NCBI GenBank assembly: GCA_964007475.1
Contig: OZ023273.1
Location: 110,420,485-110,484,484 of the forward strand
Length of the DNA: 64,000 nt
Direction of reading: 5' to 3'
DNA from: Hybos culiciformis
Taxonomy: Eukaryota > Arthropoda > Insecta > Diptera > Hybotidae
Each line of letters begins with the position of its first letter. The first letter of the stretch is position 1. The notes under the pieces were generated by a model. That model saw nothing but the letters and a program-made list of their open reading frames with translations. It did no database searches and was not told the origin of the DNA. The position numbers and the translations under genes were made by a program. This document shows, piece after piece, positions 26,417 to 40,395 of the stretch.

Positions 26417-26935
26417 AACATGCTTACAACTTACAACTCTGATGTACTTTTTTAAATCCCTGAGTTTAAATTTACATCTGGAGTGTACACATTAAACTAC
26501 AGAGTTTAAGTTTACACTGGAGGGTCTGTACATTAAACCATAAAATGCAAGTTTACAGCATAGAGTACAACAGTATTAAACCACAGAGTTTAAGTTTACA
26601 CTAGAGAGTTTTCATTATTAAACCACAGGTGTAAATTTAGAGACCAAGAGTGTACAATGTTAAGCAACAAAACGTATGCTTACAAAACGGCGTGTATACT
26701 TTTAAACCATATAACGTAAATTTATATCAGAGCACATATTATTAAGCCACAGGATGTAAGTTAACAACAGGGAGTTCAGATAATTAAACCAAGGAGTGTA
26801 AGCTTACATCAAGGAGCTTATATTTTAAGTCAAAAATTTTAAGTTTAAACCAAGCAGCGCATATTTTTAAGCCAACAAGGGTAAATTTATACAAAAAGAG
26901 TAAATATTTAAACAAAGACGAATAAATTTACCCTT
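26417..26935. repeat. 41-42-bp minisatellite, about 11-12 diverged units
   Basis: Units start TTAAACCACAGAG or a variant, continue GTAAGTTTACA, then CCAGAGAGTGTA and a short AT joint. TTAAACC/TTAAGCC recurs every 40-43 bases from about 26452 to 26923. The GTAAGTTTAC core is a relative of the GTAAAATTAC palindromes in the element arms, so the array probably grew from the element itself. Units differ by 20-30%, so it is old. Confidence 0.8.
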
Positions 26936-27104
26936 ATTTTTAATGTAAAAAATACACAACTTGTACAATTTTACTATTTTTTGTGATTTTTATTTTTTTT
27001 ACGCCTTTATCAGTTGAATAATAACGAGGGTAATATTACATCAAAAATTACCATTATAATCGACGTAAAATTACGACCAAAACTATCGATTTTCTAGAGT
27101 GTAC

Positions 27105-27667
27105 TTTTTGACATTTTGTTGGATAATATTTATAATTTTTGCTAAAGTGATAAGTTGATAACAAATACGGACGGACGAACATTTAATAAAAACATATTCA
27201 TACATACTTCCTTTCTTAATTTTTAATGTAAAACGGGCTACAAAAAAATAGCAAACGAATTAAAAAATTAAATAATTAAAATGTTGCTTCCTTTTTTACA
27301 TACTATTTTTCAAGTGAAAACACCAATCGTAAGGGTAATCTTTTTAAAGTGGGAATACGCTATAATTATAATATATACATATTTGAATTTGGCAAAGATT
27401 ATATTTTTTTTTGTTAATTCAGAATTTTTTTCATTCAATATCTTATCATTTTCATTCACGTTCACGTGGTAAAAAATAAATATTTTTATTATATTATTTT
27501 TTGTGAATTCATACATAAGATAGCGTTAATACAAAAATTATAACAAAATATTAATTATAGTTATTAAAAGACTATAAGTAGAAAATACGTGTGTTATTAG
27601 TCTAGAAATGACTCAAAATAAAACACTTTGATGAATGTTCGAATATCGGTAGTATGATTTAATATTT

Positions 27668-27700
<33 letters not shown>

Positions 27701-28036
27701 CCTATATATTTTTTCGTTTGGAATGTTTATTATTGTATAGAAATGAAGCTAAAAGCTAACATAGCAGTTTTTTTTTAATTTACTATCATAATGAAAATGG
27801 GATTCTTGTAGTAAATTAATTAATGTCGTAGTAAGATCCAATGTTCATATCAAACTTTTTTAACGGGAATCATCAAGTTTTGGGTATTTTTTTTATTATT
27901 ACTTATTTGTCATGTAAATATTTCTGCCGCTACTTATATGATATTTCTGTTAAAAGTAAGAGATTTTTATTTTTAGGTTGGCTGATTGAAAATATTAATT
28001 TTTAAAAAATGAAATTATATTAAATAGAATTATACT
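27105..28036. other. AT-rich spacer between the two foldback elements
   Basis: No gene or further inverted repeat is seen. It contains a (TA)n tract at 27674-27700 and overlapping short chance ORFs on both strands near 27281-27516. Confidence 0.5.
27674..27700. repeat. (AT)n microsatellite
   Basis: About 13 uninterrupted AT dinucleotides followed by CCTATATATT. Confidence 0.9.
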
Positions 28037-28815
28037 ACATCGCACACCCCTTTCGAGTGTATTGTAAGTCGACTTACAACCTAATCGAACTATATTAAAA
28101 CTAAAAAGATTATTTGGCAACGCATCCACCCTAAAAATATGGTATTCCTGCGACACCTCCCTCAAAAGTTATGAACCAAAAACCACTTACAATATTGGAC
28201 CTTTTCTTCAAAAAGTCCGATCTATTATGTTGTTAGTATACTTACAATATAGTGGCAAGTAAAATTTAAAGTAGAATGTATTGTAAGTCAACATACAATA
28301 TTAGTGATCGGAATACATTATACATTTAATTTTGTAAGTCTTCTTACGATAGAATAAGCTTGTATTTTCCAGAACTAGTCATATTGTATGTATTAGTTAC
28401 ATTTTTAAATAAATGATAAATATTTAAGCAATGTTGTAAGTAATAGGTACAATATTTACATTTGGAACTGGTACAAAAGAGTATTCAATCAACAATGTTG
28501 TAAATGTACTTACCATTTTAATTTTGCACATATTTTTGATATTGTGGTTGTAAGACGACATACAACAACTTAGTGCTTATCTTGCCCAATCTAGTATGTT
28601 ATTTTATCCCACTACTTTTTTTTTTCAACATAATTGTTAAATGTATATAATTATGTTTGTTAAGTGCTATTTTCCGCGCCTTTTAAGGGTAAAAACATAA
28701 TTCTATCTATAACAAAACGGAAGAAAGAAGCAAAAGTAAATATAAAATCTTTAAAATGCTCTCCTGAAAAGTTGCATTTTTGACTTACAATATACTCGAT
28801 TGTGGGTGCGACATG
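28037..28815. mobile_element. Foldback-type element built of TTGTAAGT palindromes, about 780 bp
   Basis: The ends match as imperfect inverted repeats of about 35 bp. The left runs ACATCGCACACCCC...TCGAGTGTATTGTAAGTC. The right, on the other strand, runs ACATGTCGCACCCA...TCGAGTATATTGTAAGTC. Between them, copies of TTGTAAGT and its complement ACTTACAA recur about every 45-70 bases, often as palindromes (TTGTAAGTCGACTTACAA at the left end). There is no ORF. A TACAT word starts both ends, but I cannot confirm a target-site duplication. Confidence 0.65.
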
Positions 28816-30259
28816 TATTATTTTCCTATTCCTAATTTATGCTATCTATGTGTTAAATTTCTATGTTCGAAAAATTTGCCAAAAAAAAAATTTTTAATTT
28901 AAAACTCAGAAAAATAAATTCAAAATATGTAAATACAGAAAAATTAATATTAAAATAATAATATCAAATACCCATTTATATAGAAAAAATTATTGTATAC
29001 TGAAATAGGCCTACGAAAAATAAAATATAAAACATATTTTTTTTTTCTAAGAAATTTTTCTTACGAAAATTCATCATTATTATTGCTTTATTTTGAAATT
29101 TGTATTTTTAATGTTGCTTAGCAAAATTTTTATTCTCTATACCTAAAGCCTAAAAATCTGTACTCATCAAAAATGTATATATATATCTAGGCACCTCCAA
29201 GAAAAAACAAATATTTATTTTTCACATTTCTTGAAAAAAATTATTATTTATTTTTGTTATCCTTAAAATTTTGAAAATCAATTTACATTATTTTAAAATA
29301 AAAATGAAAAATAATATCAAACCTTTTAATCCGTTTATATTTCTTTTTTTTCAATTCAAATTCAGGATTGGTTTTAGTCAAATTCGGGCCTTCTAAGAGG
29401 TATATTCCTGACTAAATTTTTGTAATTTTGATATAAATAATTATTGTTAGTCAACAAAAGTGATTAAATGTTAAATTGAAACCACTTAACATTTTAATTA
29501 AAAATATCAATTTTTTTAAATTATCTAAAAATTTATATTGATTTATACCGGCTAGTGATAGTGATTCAGAGTTATAAAAGAAATCATTGTATTTAAAGAA
29601 GTTTGTTAAGTGAAGGTGTTTCGAATACGCAATCAAACGTGTAAAATAAATTAGAATACAAAAAATTTGCTCGAATGTCAACTTATTTTCTTTACATTAT
29701 TTAGCACAAGTTATCTAACCCTAATGCAATATGTACGATATCAATTGAGGCTGAGTCTGGATAATTTCCATGTACATATGTATATTATAAATAAATGTAC
29801 ATTTATATAATAGATAAACGAATTCCATTGAAAATAAAACAAAAATTCATGCTTTTGGTCATTATTTTACTAACCAACAAAATATTTTAAGTGATAACAA
29901 ACAAAACCCTAATGAATTTCAGTTAAATGAAGAGATGAACAGACACAAAAAGGTCCAAATAATTATTATCAAAATAATTTATGTGGTTTTTTTTTTTCTT
30001 CATTTATTTCTTATTTTCTTTCTTCACAGGATGTTAGACAACAATTTTTTTTTTATATATGCATTTTGGATCACTAAAATAAGTATTTGTCACTTTGAGA
30101 TACATTATAGAAGCATGTAAACAAAAAAGAATTTATACATATTATTTTCAAATCACTATATATAGGCTTCCAAAAAAAAGAAAAGAAAAAAGTAAAATCA
30201 TTATTTTAAACAATAAAAACACTGGTCATTCTTTTGAATATTTCCGAATTATTTATTTG

Positions 30260-30405
30260 TTTAAAAAAAAGTCTAACTTACAAATATTAGAACATGAAAT
30301 TATAAATAATTCACAATTGGTATTCCAAATAACTGGCTAGATTCATGATACTATTGCAGAAGAGATAACTAAAGAACTTATAGAACTTCCGATACTGGAA
30401 TCTTA
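30260..30405 (+). pseudogene. coding-like relic, weak
   Basis: In one plus-strand frame, SNLQILEHEIINNSQLVFQ runs to a TAG. The same frame then continues IHDTIAEEITKELIELPILES to a TAA. The amino-acid mix is less Phe/Ile/Lys-biased than nearby chance frames, and sequence up to about 30700 stays less AT-rich. I recognise no family; this may be chance. Confidence 0.15.
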
Positions 30406-33400
30406 AATAATTTTAATTTCACGGCTTCAAGTTAAACAGAAAGGTTGAAGTTAATTCTGAGTGACAAATACACTTCTGAGGTAAAGTCGTATAACAGAGA
30501 TTTACTACTGATATTTCATCCCAATGGCAAAAAAATAAAGCTAACAAAGATTTGACTGTCGCATATCCAGGCGATTATTGGCAAACTACTCACTTTCTAG
30601 GTGCTTGGTGCATCTTTATCTGAGTGATAATTTAATTAAATCTTTACGCAAATATTTGCACTAGAAGCCAGTATCCGGTCAATTTGTTCTTTAAATCTCA
30701 CATGTATCTCTCTGTACTTAGTTTTATATTTGAAACTTCTAACAAACTCTTTAACATTATTATTGTATGTTTAACTAATTTTCTTTTTTAATCATAATCA
30801 ACATTATGTTTGTTATATTTACATGATCAAAGTAAAAAAAAAAAATTAAAAAAGTAAAATCAATAAAATATTATATGCCTAGTAATTTTGTTTTATTTTA
30901 TGACTAAGGAAAAAGAAATAAGAAATTGTCTTATCTTATAAAAGTGAATACATTAAGTTTCTTATATAAATGCTAAAGATTTTTTATAAAATATTCTATA
31001 TAAAGGTTGAAAAACAAAAATTTTAATTGAACCATTTCCATAAAAAATTAATGCGGAACAAAATTTTACCTTTTACAATTGTATAACATTAACTAGCCCA
31101 TCATACACAGAAACAAAGGTCTATTTATGTTTATATGTAAACTTTTGAACATTTCTAAGTAAACATTAGCGGCTGTTGTATTATTGGTTAACGTGGTGAA
31201 TTGGGCATAATAAAGAATACATCTAAATTCTTAATAACAGGTATGTACCTATTATTAGCTATGTACATATACGGAGCGAGAAGTTCAGTAAATTGTACAA
31301 TTTATAATCGACTGAATACGGTAATAAAATTCGATAGCGAACATGCTTACGACTAGGAACCCTCCGACTGCTCAAGCTAATATAACAGAGCATTTTTCCA
31401 GCTCTTATACATATGCTTGCTTTTTTCTTATTCCTCGTACATATTTTACATACATATTTTTTTGATATAATAATTTATAACTTATAAGATTCCCACGCAA
31501 AGGTCAGTTTATCAAACACTGAAAAAAAGGAATTTTTTGTATACGTTACCTATTGCCTTCATTATTTTTCCCTATCTGTTAAAATCTTAATAATAAACAA
31601 AGCATTATTGATGAAAACTTGCAAACAAAGTTAGGCGAAGACGATGAATTAACTGAGAATAAACAAATATATTTCGCATTTATAAAAAATATAAAAATAA
31701 ATTTTTCCTCGAAAATTGATAATTTTCCTGAAAAAAAAAAAAAAAGAAATAACTTTTTAACGCTTTAATTGGGCTTTAAATACAAATATCTTTAAAAATT
31801 GTTTTCTTATATTATTTTTGTATAATTTTTCTTAAATAAACATAATTTTCACAAAAATTAATTTTCCAAGAAAAAAAAAATCATTTTCATAGTCAATGTT
31901 ATACATCATATTATTATACACATAGATATTAATTTGTTCTTAAGATGTGTACAAAAATAAAATGAAAATTTTCTCTGTTTCAAGTTTTTTATGTTATTCT
32001 TATTCCTAATTATAACTTTGCATAATATACTTTCGTATACCTATCCATCCATCCACTTTGTGACCTGAAAAAAATTCAAAGAATAAAAAAATAATATAAT
32101 TTTTAATATTTGAAGCATTAATATGGCAACTCTTTGTTTTGCTTTCCCAAGTAACATTTCTTTATAATTTTATTTATTTTTCATATTTTTTCTAATCCTT
32201 TTTAATTCATATATTATTGTTGTTATTTTCAACATTTTCGCAAGAGTTAAATAAAAATAAATAAAATTAAAAAAAAAATGATGCTTCCTTGTGATAAAAA
32301 AAATATTTTAAGTATATTATTGCACAGAAAGTCATTTAAAAATGCCTACAACTATCAGGAGGTTTCGTGAAATTTAATCATCTACTATGGTGGTTCGTGG
32401 TTGGTTACAACAATAGCAAGACTATAATGCATAAGAGAATATATAATATCCGACCTTCGTTGAAAAATTTCAAAAGTATTCAATTTCTGGTCTGATGTGA
32501 ACAATGTTATAGTCCAAATGATGATAATGAGACTTCTGTCTAAAACTGACTCTTTTCCTCCAAATGACACCACAAATAATTTACTTCAAGAGAGGCAGAA
32601 AGCTGAAAATGTTCACATTTTTAAACTATTGAAATGTGAAAATAAAGTTTAAGCGATAAATATTACAGATCGTTAGACAGCAGCGTTTAATAGAAGATGT
32701 GTTTAAATCGCTAAAAATCGATGGACAATAATATGTGCATATATACGTTTTTAAACAACTATAACAAGCGAATAATTATTATTACATAATAGTATCTACA
32801 TCACGATTGTGTAGTTAATATCCATTGTGAAAAAATCAAAACTTAATTGAATTTTAATCGATTTAAGCTTCCAATTTTGTAATTCTTAAATATTTCCTTT
32901 TAGAACATTTTAACCACTTATTGTCCACATTATAAATTATACTTGTACAATCTTATTTTTTTGTCTAGCAATATCATTATCCAGGTGACAATCAGCTTTT
33001 TTTTTTTTTTTATACAATTTTTTATTATAAAAAAAAAACATTTTAAAAACTTCTTAAAATATTGATATTTCTTACTTCCTTAGTTCAACGTAGACGTGAA
33101 AAGAACAGAAATAAAAAATGGTTCAGGTAAACATGAACAATTTAAAATTTAATATAACAAAGATAAAAAGTTGGAAGTTTAAGCAGATTATAAATAAAAA
33201 ATGTGTGAACACATTCAACTTAATCAGTTGACCACTTAAAAATTTTGAAGAAAATCATTCACATAAGAGTTTATGGAAGAAAATATTCTTCACTGCACCT
33301 ATTTCATGTTCTTTTAATTGATATACTAATATAAAATTTCGTAATAATTGACGTCCTTTGTTGCAAATGAATTGCGTATTGTCATGCTACTTGTTGGGAT

Positions 33401-36400
33401 TGGAAATCCAAGAAGTAGGTATGACAAACATTTTTTTTTCGATCAACATTCTCTTTATGGACTTATTCTTCCCAACACAGACATCACATTTTTGGAAAAT
33501 GTCGCTTGAAATTGAACTAAATTGACTAAAATATAATATTCATCTGCACTTTGTGTACAATAGACCAAATCCAAATTTAAAGCGCAAATAATAAATAGTG
33601 GTAATCTTGACATCATGATTTGAAAAAAAAAAAAATAAATAAATAAATAAAAAAAAAATACCTTAAAAGACAAAGTGAAGTCAAACTGGGTCACGTTTTA
33701 TTATTATTGTCTTAAAAAAGAAAGAAATAAAAAGACTTTAGGTATATAGGTATATCGCAAAAAGTACCATATATAAAAGTAAATCAACCAAGTTATGGTT
33801 TGACAAGAAAAAAAAAAGTAAAATGTAAATTAGATGATTTTTCGAGATCATAGACTTCATATTGTCAGAACCAAAACAACTTTTCACTAAATTCTCATAA
33901 TTATACTGTTCGCAAGCTCCAATTTCAGCACTACATTATATTGTATTCTCGTAAACAAATTCGTTCTACAGTACTTAAGAACAGAAATGAAATTCTTCTG
34001 AACTTTGCATAATTGTTAAAAAATAAAACTGTACGAACATTATCAACAGAACCATAGAAGGATTAAAGTTTTTATTTTCATATTATTTATTATGCATAAA
34101 ATTAGGTATTCAACTTTTTTGTCCTCATCATTATAATAATAACAAACACAATGGAAACTATTAATTTTTCCAAAAACAATAATAAAATATATTTTTCAAG
34201 AATAATATTGAAATCATGGAAACGGTACTAGCTAAATAGAATAAAAACAATTTTTTTTTTTTTACAACTCAAAGGATTAATAAATAAAATTTTTATCTAA
34301 TGTACCGCATAACTATATGTACTTAAAATGTGTAGTCCATATATAGCAAAACATACATACATTATGTTCATTTAATATAGTTTGAATTAATCTATTGCAT
34401 AAGGCTCGGTTTATGAACAACATTAAAACCAAATTATATCACGAAACACAAATTAATGGTACAAAATATTTATAAAAATGAAATTATTGTTTTTTTTTTT
34501 TTGTATCGAACAGCTGTTTTAACATAAATAGAAGAAAAAATAAATAAAGTTTATTAACGTTAGATAATATAGCTTTACCACAAAAATGAACATAATTTTA
34601 TTATCTGGAAAAAAAAATTAAATTATTTTTGTATTACTGTGTTTATTCTGTTGGCAACTCCGTTTTTTATAACACGGACATTAAAAATTAATATACATTT
34701 ATATATATTTCCTATATATGTACAAGCATATTTATTTTTGATGTTATTACAACGTGTTACCAATTAATATTAAATGTTTCTTTAGTTTCACGATGTTATT
34801 ATACAGTTCTACTTTACTATACAACTATACTTGCTATAAATAATTACAAATGCATATACTTATATGTTTTCTTATATCAGAATTTACGAAAAATTTATTC
34901 CTTCAAGCTGGTGGAAACATTTTCATACCATCAGGTTTCGGAATAATTATTGACTTTTCAAAAATTATAGAAAAACCCTACGGTTAAATTGATTTTTCTC
35001 ATTTATTCATTGTTTATTTTTTACAATAATATTTAAATAAAAATTTTTTATTCCTTGTAACTTGCAAAACTTGCTGTTGAAGAACGTCAAATTATTATGT
35101 GAAAACCTTGAATCTATTTATTTTCAATTAATTTGTTTTTTATATTTTTTTTTTTTTTTTGTTATCTTTTATTTTTTTATTCTTATTGCCTTATAGTCCT
35201 GTAAATTGTTTTTATGAAATATTTATATCTATGTAGGTATGTATACAACATAAACCATAAACGAACGTTCCGTATAATGAAAACAATAACTTCAGATAGT
35301 AAAATAATTTTGAAACATTTGATACATTAGGAATAGAACACAGTTTAAAAATAGCAATTATATATAGTCTTCTTAAATATAAAGTATAAGAAACACTAAT
35401 GCAAATGGTTTGAAAATATTTAGCTTGTAGAGATTTGTTATAGGTATATCTAATTAGGGTATTACTATACACAATCTTAAACTTTAACTTTATTATGGTG
35501 ATAATAAAAAAATGTTTTTAATCAATTTGATGGTATTTTAGTATAAAGAAAAAATGAGTTAATCCGTACAATTTTCATTTTTCACACGATCTAAAATTCT
35601 AATTAGATATTGACAAAGTTTTTTTAATTATAATGAAATTCAATCCAAAACATACTGTAAATACATATTATGTTAGAAAAAAATTGTTTCAGTCTAGTTT
35701 ACATATTATTCCCAACACTTCATTAACGCATATTGTCTGGAGTAATTAAATATTTTACTTGGGGGTATATTTAACCATAAGAAATTTTTGTTTATTAATT
35801 TTTTTTTTTTTTTAATAGATTCTTAATTCTTCTCTTTCAACAAAGTACTTAAAGAAAAATTTGCATATTCTTCTGACAAAATACGTTTTTTTTTTTGTTA
35901 TTTTAAAATACTTTGCAGTAGTTGTAAAGTAATGTTCTTTTTTCATAATGCACATTATTAAAAAGAAGGTTGTGGAATTTTATTATAATTTAAAAAATAT
36001 TTTATGGAAAATAAAAATTTATTCTGCATTATTTTTTTCTGGTGCCATGTTCTCATATACGTACCATAAACGCCATAATATATTTATGAATCAAACACTA
36101 TTATATCAAAATTTCCAGGTATGACACAAGATTTAAATTTCTTTTTATACTTAAATCCGCGAAAATTTGAGTTTAAGTTTGAGTCATAAAGCCATTATGT
36201 CGTTTTAATAAGGGATCTGTTTTTCTTTGTGAGCAAAATTTTGGACAGAAGGAAGTTGTAAATAAACTTGTTGAATTCTTTTTACTTAATATTTTATAAT
36301 ATTAGCCAATTAGATCATTTTAATTGAGAATGACAATCGAAGCCACATAACGCAATACAAATTGATCCCTGTTTAGTAAAAAGTTAACAATATTTTCTTT

Positions 36401-39400
36401 AATTTTATTATATGTATTATATATAAACAATATTTAAAACTCACTATATAAAAAAAAATATAATCCCACGAAAATATCCGAAACCTAAATTTTATGCGAA
36501 AATCATTTCAAAAATCTCTAGATGAAAAATAGCATAAACAAAAAAGAAAAACGAACAATTAAAAGAAAAGTTTAAATTCTTTTATTTAACGATTTATAAG
36601 ACAGAATGTCTTGATTAAAAAAAAAAAAAGCAGTTTTGGTAGAACAAAAGTGCTTGAAAATAATTTTTTAGATAAATTTTTATTTGGGGTATAAGCTGTT
36701 ATCCTTGATTATACATATATAAAATCCTTTTGCACCAAAGCAGTAAGACGCTCAAGATAAAAAAAAAATACATGTTGACGTGAAGATAATTTTCTATATG
36801 GCAGATTAATTATATATTGTGTAATATTTTAATCTCATTATCAAGTGAAAATTTCAACATCTAATACCAATTTATTTAAATATCTTCCCAGACAACAAAT
36901 AATAATCAATCTTATATCATTATTTTTCCATATAGACTAAAATATCGTAAACTCACCGTATAAACAAACATTTACTTTGTACTGTGTAGACAGATTGATT
37001 TCATTACATCTGGGCATATAAGCAGCACATAAATTTTTATTATTTATAATGGGTGCAAATTAGCTTTGTGGCAGAAAATATTTACACTACTAATAAAATT
37101 TTTCTAATGTCAGGTATTTAACTATAATATGATGTTAAAGAAAATTATGTAATACCATTAAAATAAGTTAAATATGTACATAAATAACATATTGATTTAT
37201 AGTAAGTTAAATAATATATATTGCTAGAGAACAGAAAAAAACTGTATGTATATATTTTGTTAATAAGTCATCCAGAAAAATACATAGAAATTTATATTTT
37301 CAATGAAGTGAGAAATTGTTTTAATTTCATGAGATATGTAATTATTTATAAATATATATAAATGTCAGATTTATCAAATCAGAAAGTTTTATATACTATA
37401 TCTTCTTAAACACTATATCTTCTTAAAAAAAAAAAAAAATGAATGGTTAATGTTTGCTAAATTTGTTAATAATTTTTTTTTTAAGTTTGATGGAAAGAAT
37501 TAAAACATTTTTATGCTCTGTTGAAGCTTAAAAACTTATTTAAAATCTTTTTAACAAAAAATTCAAAGATTAATTCTATAATTTTTTTAATATTATTATA
37601 TAAATAAACTTTATAAAAAAAAATTGGTTATAAGTTTGAGTAAATCTTCAAATTAAAGAAAAAGTTTTTTTTTCTTAAATAAATAAAAAAAATTCATAAA
37701 ACTTATGAAAATTCTGTTCTGTGAAAATTTTGTTAATTTTATTGATTAGCAACAATGTTAAGAATTTAATTTTCAAAAGATTATGTTTTACCATAAAATT
37801 TTCAATGAATTGAATTCATGTTTCTTTGGCGCCAAAGATTATCAATATAATAATAATTTTAAAGTTAAGAAAGAAAAGATTATTTGATGCTTATGAGAAA
37901 ACATTTAAACAAAAAAAAAACCAAAAATGGATCTGGTTTTTTTTGTTAACTCAAAAAATCAAAACTTTTTATCATTTGCCTTTTTTTTTCATTTAATTAT
38001 AAGTACAAAAGTTCATTATTTGTCATGCTTTTAATAATTTGTTGACAACAGAATTAAGTTGGGTGGTCGACTTATTTCACTATACTAAACAATTTATTTC
38101 AATGAAAAGTTTTTGAATCATATATATTATTGATTTTGTACTTCATTAATTAATTTTTAAGAATTCTGAATTTCCCTGAAAATACCTTTTAAGAATTTTT
38201 TTTTTTTAATTTCTCTATTATGAGTAATTCAACCAAAATAAATGTATATATTTTTCAATCTTAGAATCGTCAATAACTTAAGTCTTCGTGAAGAAATTTA
38301 AAGTTATAATTTTCTAAAATTTGACAAAATAACTGGACAGCGCGTAATTTTAGTTTTCTTGTTATACCATTTAAGTTTTCATGCATACCATTTAACTTGA
38401 ACTTTGATACTTAATTATGTTTACTCTTCCTGAATAGTTTTACTTTCAAAAAATTTACTATTAATTAATGATAAAATATTCCAAGAATTTACCCTTCATG
38501 CACTTTTTATAAAAAAAAATAAAAAAAAATAGCTAACAAAAAAGAAAAGTTCTTAACTTGCTTCCCTTTATAAAAGATAATGAAATTCTGGAAAATATTT
38601 GAAATTCTTTCTTGTGCATATTAATTTACACACATTAATTTACACATCAAATAGCATAAAATGTTAATGGAATAATTTTAGAGAAGAGTTAGCAAACCTT
38701 TTTTTTTTTTTTCCACAAAGAATGCATTAATGTGAAAAAGCTTCTTCTGATTTAATTTTTAAATGCGACACCCTCTCAGAATATGAATAACACTTAATAT
38801 CTGTAGAGTACATAATATATTTTAAAGTGGAAGATTATATTTTATTCAAGAGTAATTTTTCAAATAAATTGATAATTTGTTATTCCTAAAGTGAAAAGAA
38901 TTTATTAAAATCAAAGTAAAATAATTTTTCCTACTTATATTAAAGTTTTCCTAATTAAATTATTTAAATATAGACGTGCTATTATTTCTATCGTAAAGTT
39001 GAGAAAAAAAATTTTGTATAAAATTTTTATGACATGAAATAAATGTCAGGTTATTATAAAATAGTCACTTTTTTGAAGAAAAATATTTATGTACAAATGT
39101 GTAAAACATATAATTTTTTGAACATAAATTTTATATTTTAATAATTTTTTTAAAGTTATAAATTGTAAATGTTCCGAAAGGGCATTATTGTACACAGATC
39201 AAAGACCCGGTGATTCGATCTGAAACATTTATTTCTTGCATTTTAACGTTTCGGTCTTTGTTTGACATCTGGTTAAAAATACTATTAATTCTTCCATTTT
39301 CAGTAAATATACATATTTCAAAATAAAAAAAAAAATTTTCAACTAAATAATATATAATTAAAAACTGTTAGTATGCAGATGTTAAGTCCAACAAACTGAA

Positions 39401-40305
39401 ATATTGTTTTTGACATTTTTACCAATATTAATTTTATTTTCCAATTAAATTATTATTGAATTGAAAACCTAAATTATAACCTAAATTACCGCTCTACGCA
39501 GAGAATTTTGTAGTACTTGTAGCTTAATATAAAAACTAATTTGGGTCTAAAATCGGTAACTTATTTTAAAATTTCTCAAACATTTATTTTTTTGTCGTAG
39601 TCTATTGTTTTAGTATAAAATTTGCTACCTTTTACAGTGGTTTTTTAATAGAAACCAAATATAAAAATAATTTATTAAACTACGGATATTTTTTTTTCTA
39701 ATTGCAAACATTAGTTTACTAATTAATTACATATCTCTCTTACAACATAGTTCGCATTGTTCAAGTTCGACTACAGTAAAAAAACAAATTAAATTTAATG
39801 CAAAAACTAACACTACCTTGAATATATTACAAATTGATATAATAAAATTATTGTATGAAATAATTAGACGCTATCATAATTTAAATTCAAATTAATTATA
39901 TATCTACCTACCTACATATAAATATTATTTACAAAATAAAAATTTTTTAAGAAGAAAAACTTTAAATGAATTGCTCAGTTTTAATTTGGAAATCATTTAT
40001 TTAAAGATCTGAATTTTTATTATTATAAAATGTTCAAATAGAAAACAGTTGCAAACAAAAGTATATTAATAAAATAACTTTGAAACTTTGAATGTAATCT
40101 TAATTGCTTTAATTATAAAAATCAAACCCCAAAACCAAATTGTCTATAAATTTTACAAAAGACTTTTTTACTTCCCATCCAATTTATATACCACAAAATC
40201 TAATTTTATCAATTGCACTTTTATGTTCGCCAGACATAAATATGTTTACAATAAAATAGAGAGAAAAAAAAAATCGCTCTCTATTATTTTTATTGGAAAC
40301 CCATA

Positions 40306-40395
40306 AGAAAATAAAACCAGAAGCCATTGAAAATATTTTGATATCAAATCTTAAGAGAAAATAAAACCACCATAAATTGAAAATTTTTTTATCAA
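40306..40395. repeat. two-copy direct repeat of about 40 bp
   Basis: AGAAAATAAAACCA...ATTGAAAATATTTTGATATCAA is followed by AGAAAATAAAACCA...ATTGAAAATTTTTTTATCAA. Copies share about 75-80% of positions. Confidence 0.6.

Larger units (their letters stand above)
25688..27104. mobile_element. Foldback-type element, about 1.42 kb, with GTACACTCTAGAAA terminal inverted repeats
   Basis: Both ends read GTACACTCTAGAAA inward. Further inward both arms carry related, degenerate motifs: GATGTAAAATTACCACGATAATCGATGG on the left (shown as spaced halves in the hairpin entry), and GTAATTTTACGTCGATTATA with AATGGTAATTTTTGATG on the right. In order the element holds a strong hairpin, several GTAAAATTAC-type palindromes, two convergent tRNA-like heads around a T-rich spacer, a 41-42-bp minisatellite, and the right arm. 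There is no transposase ORF, so it is non-autonomous. The ends could be flanked by TA if the repeat starts at CACTCTAG, but I cannot fix the target-site duplication. Foldback elements of insects have this repeat-built architecture; assignment to a named family is not possible. Confidence 0.65.

Noticed and set aside
32385..32573. 62-codon minus-strand frame (FGGKESVLDRSLIIIIWTITL)
   Set aside because: It looks slightly more protein-like than chance, but no family is recognised, splice borders are weak and nothing nearby extends it.
39195..39262. Hairpin CAAAGACC / GGTCTTTG
   Set aside because: An eight-base stem with a loop of about 40 bases; too weak to call a feature in this sequence.
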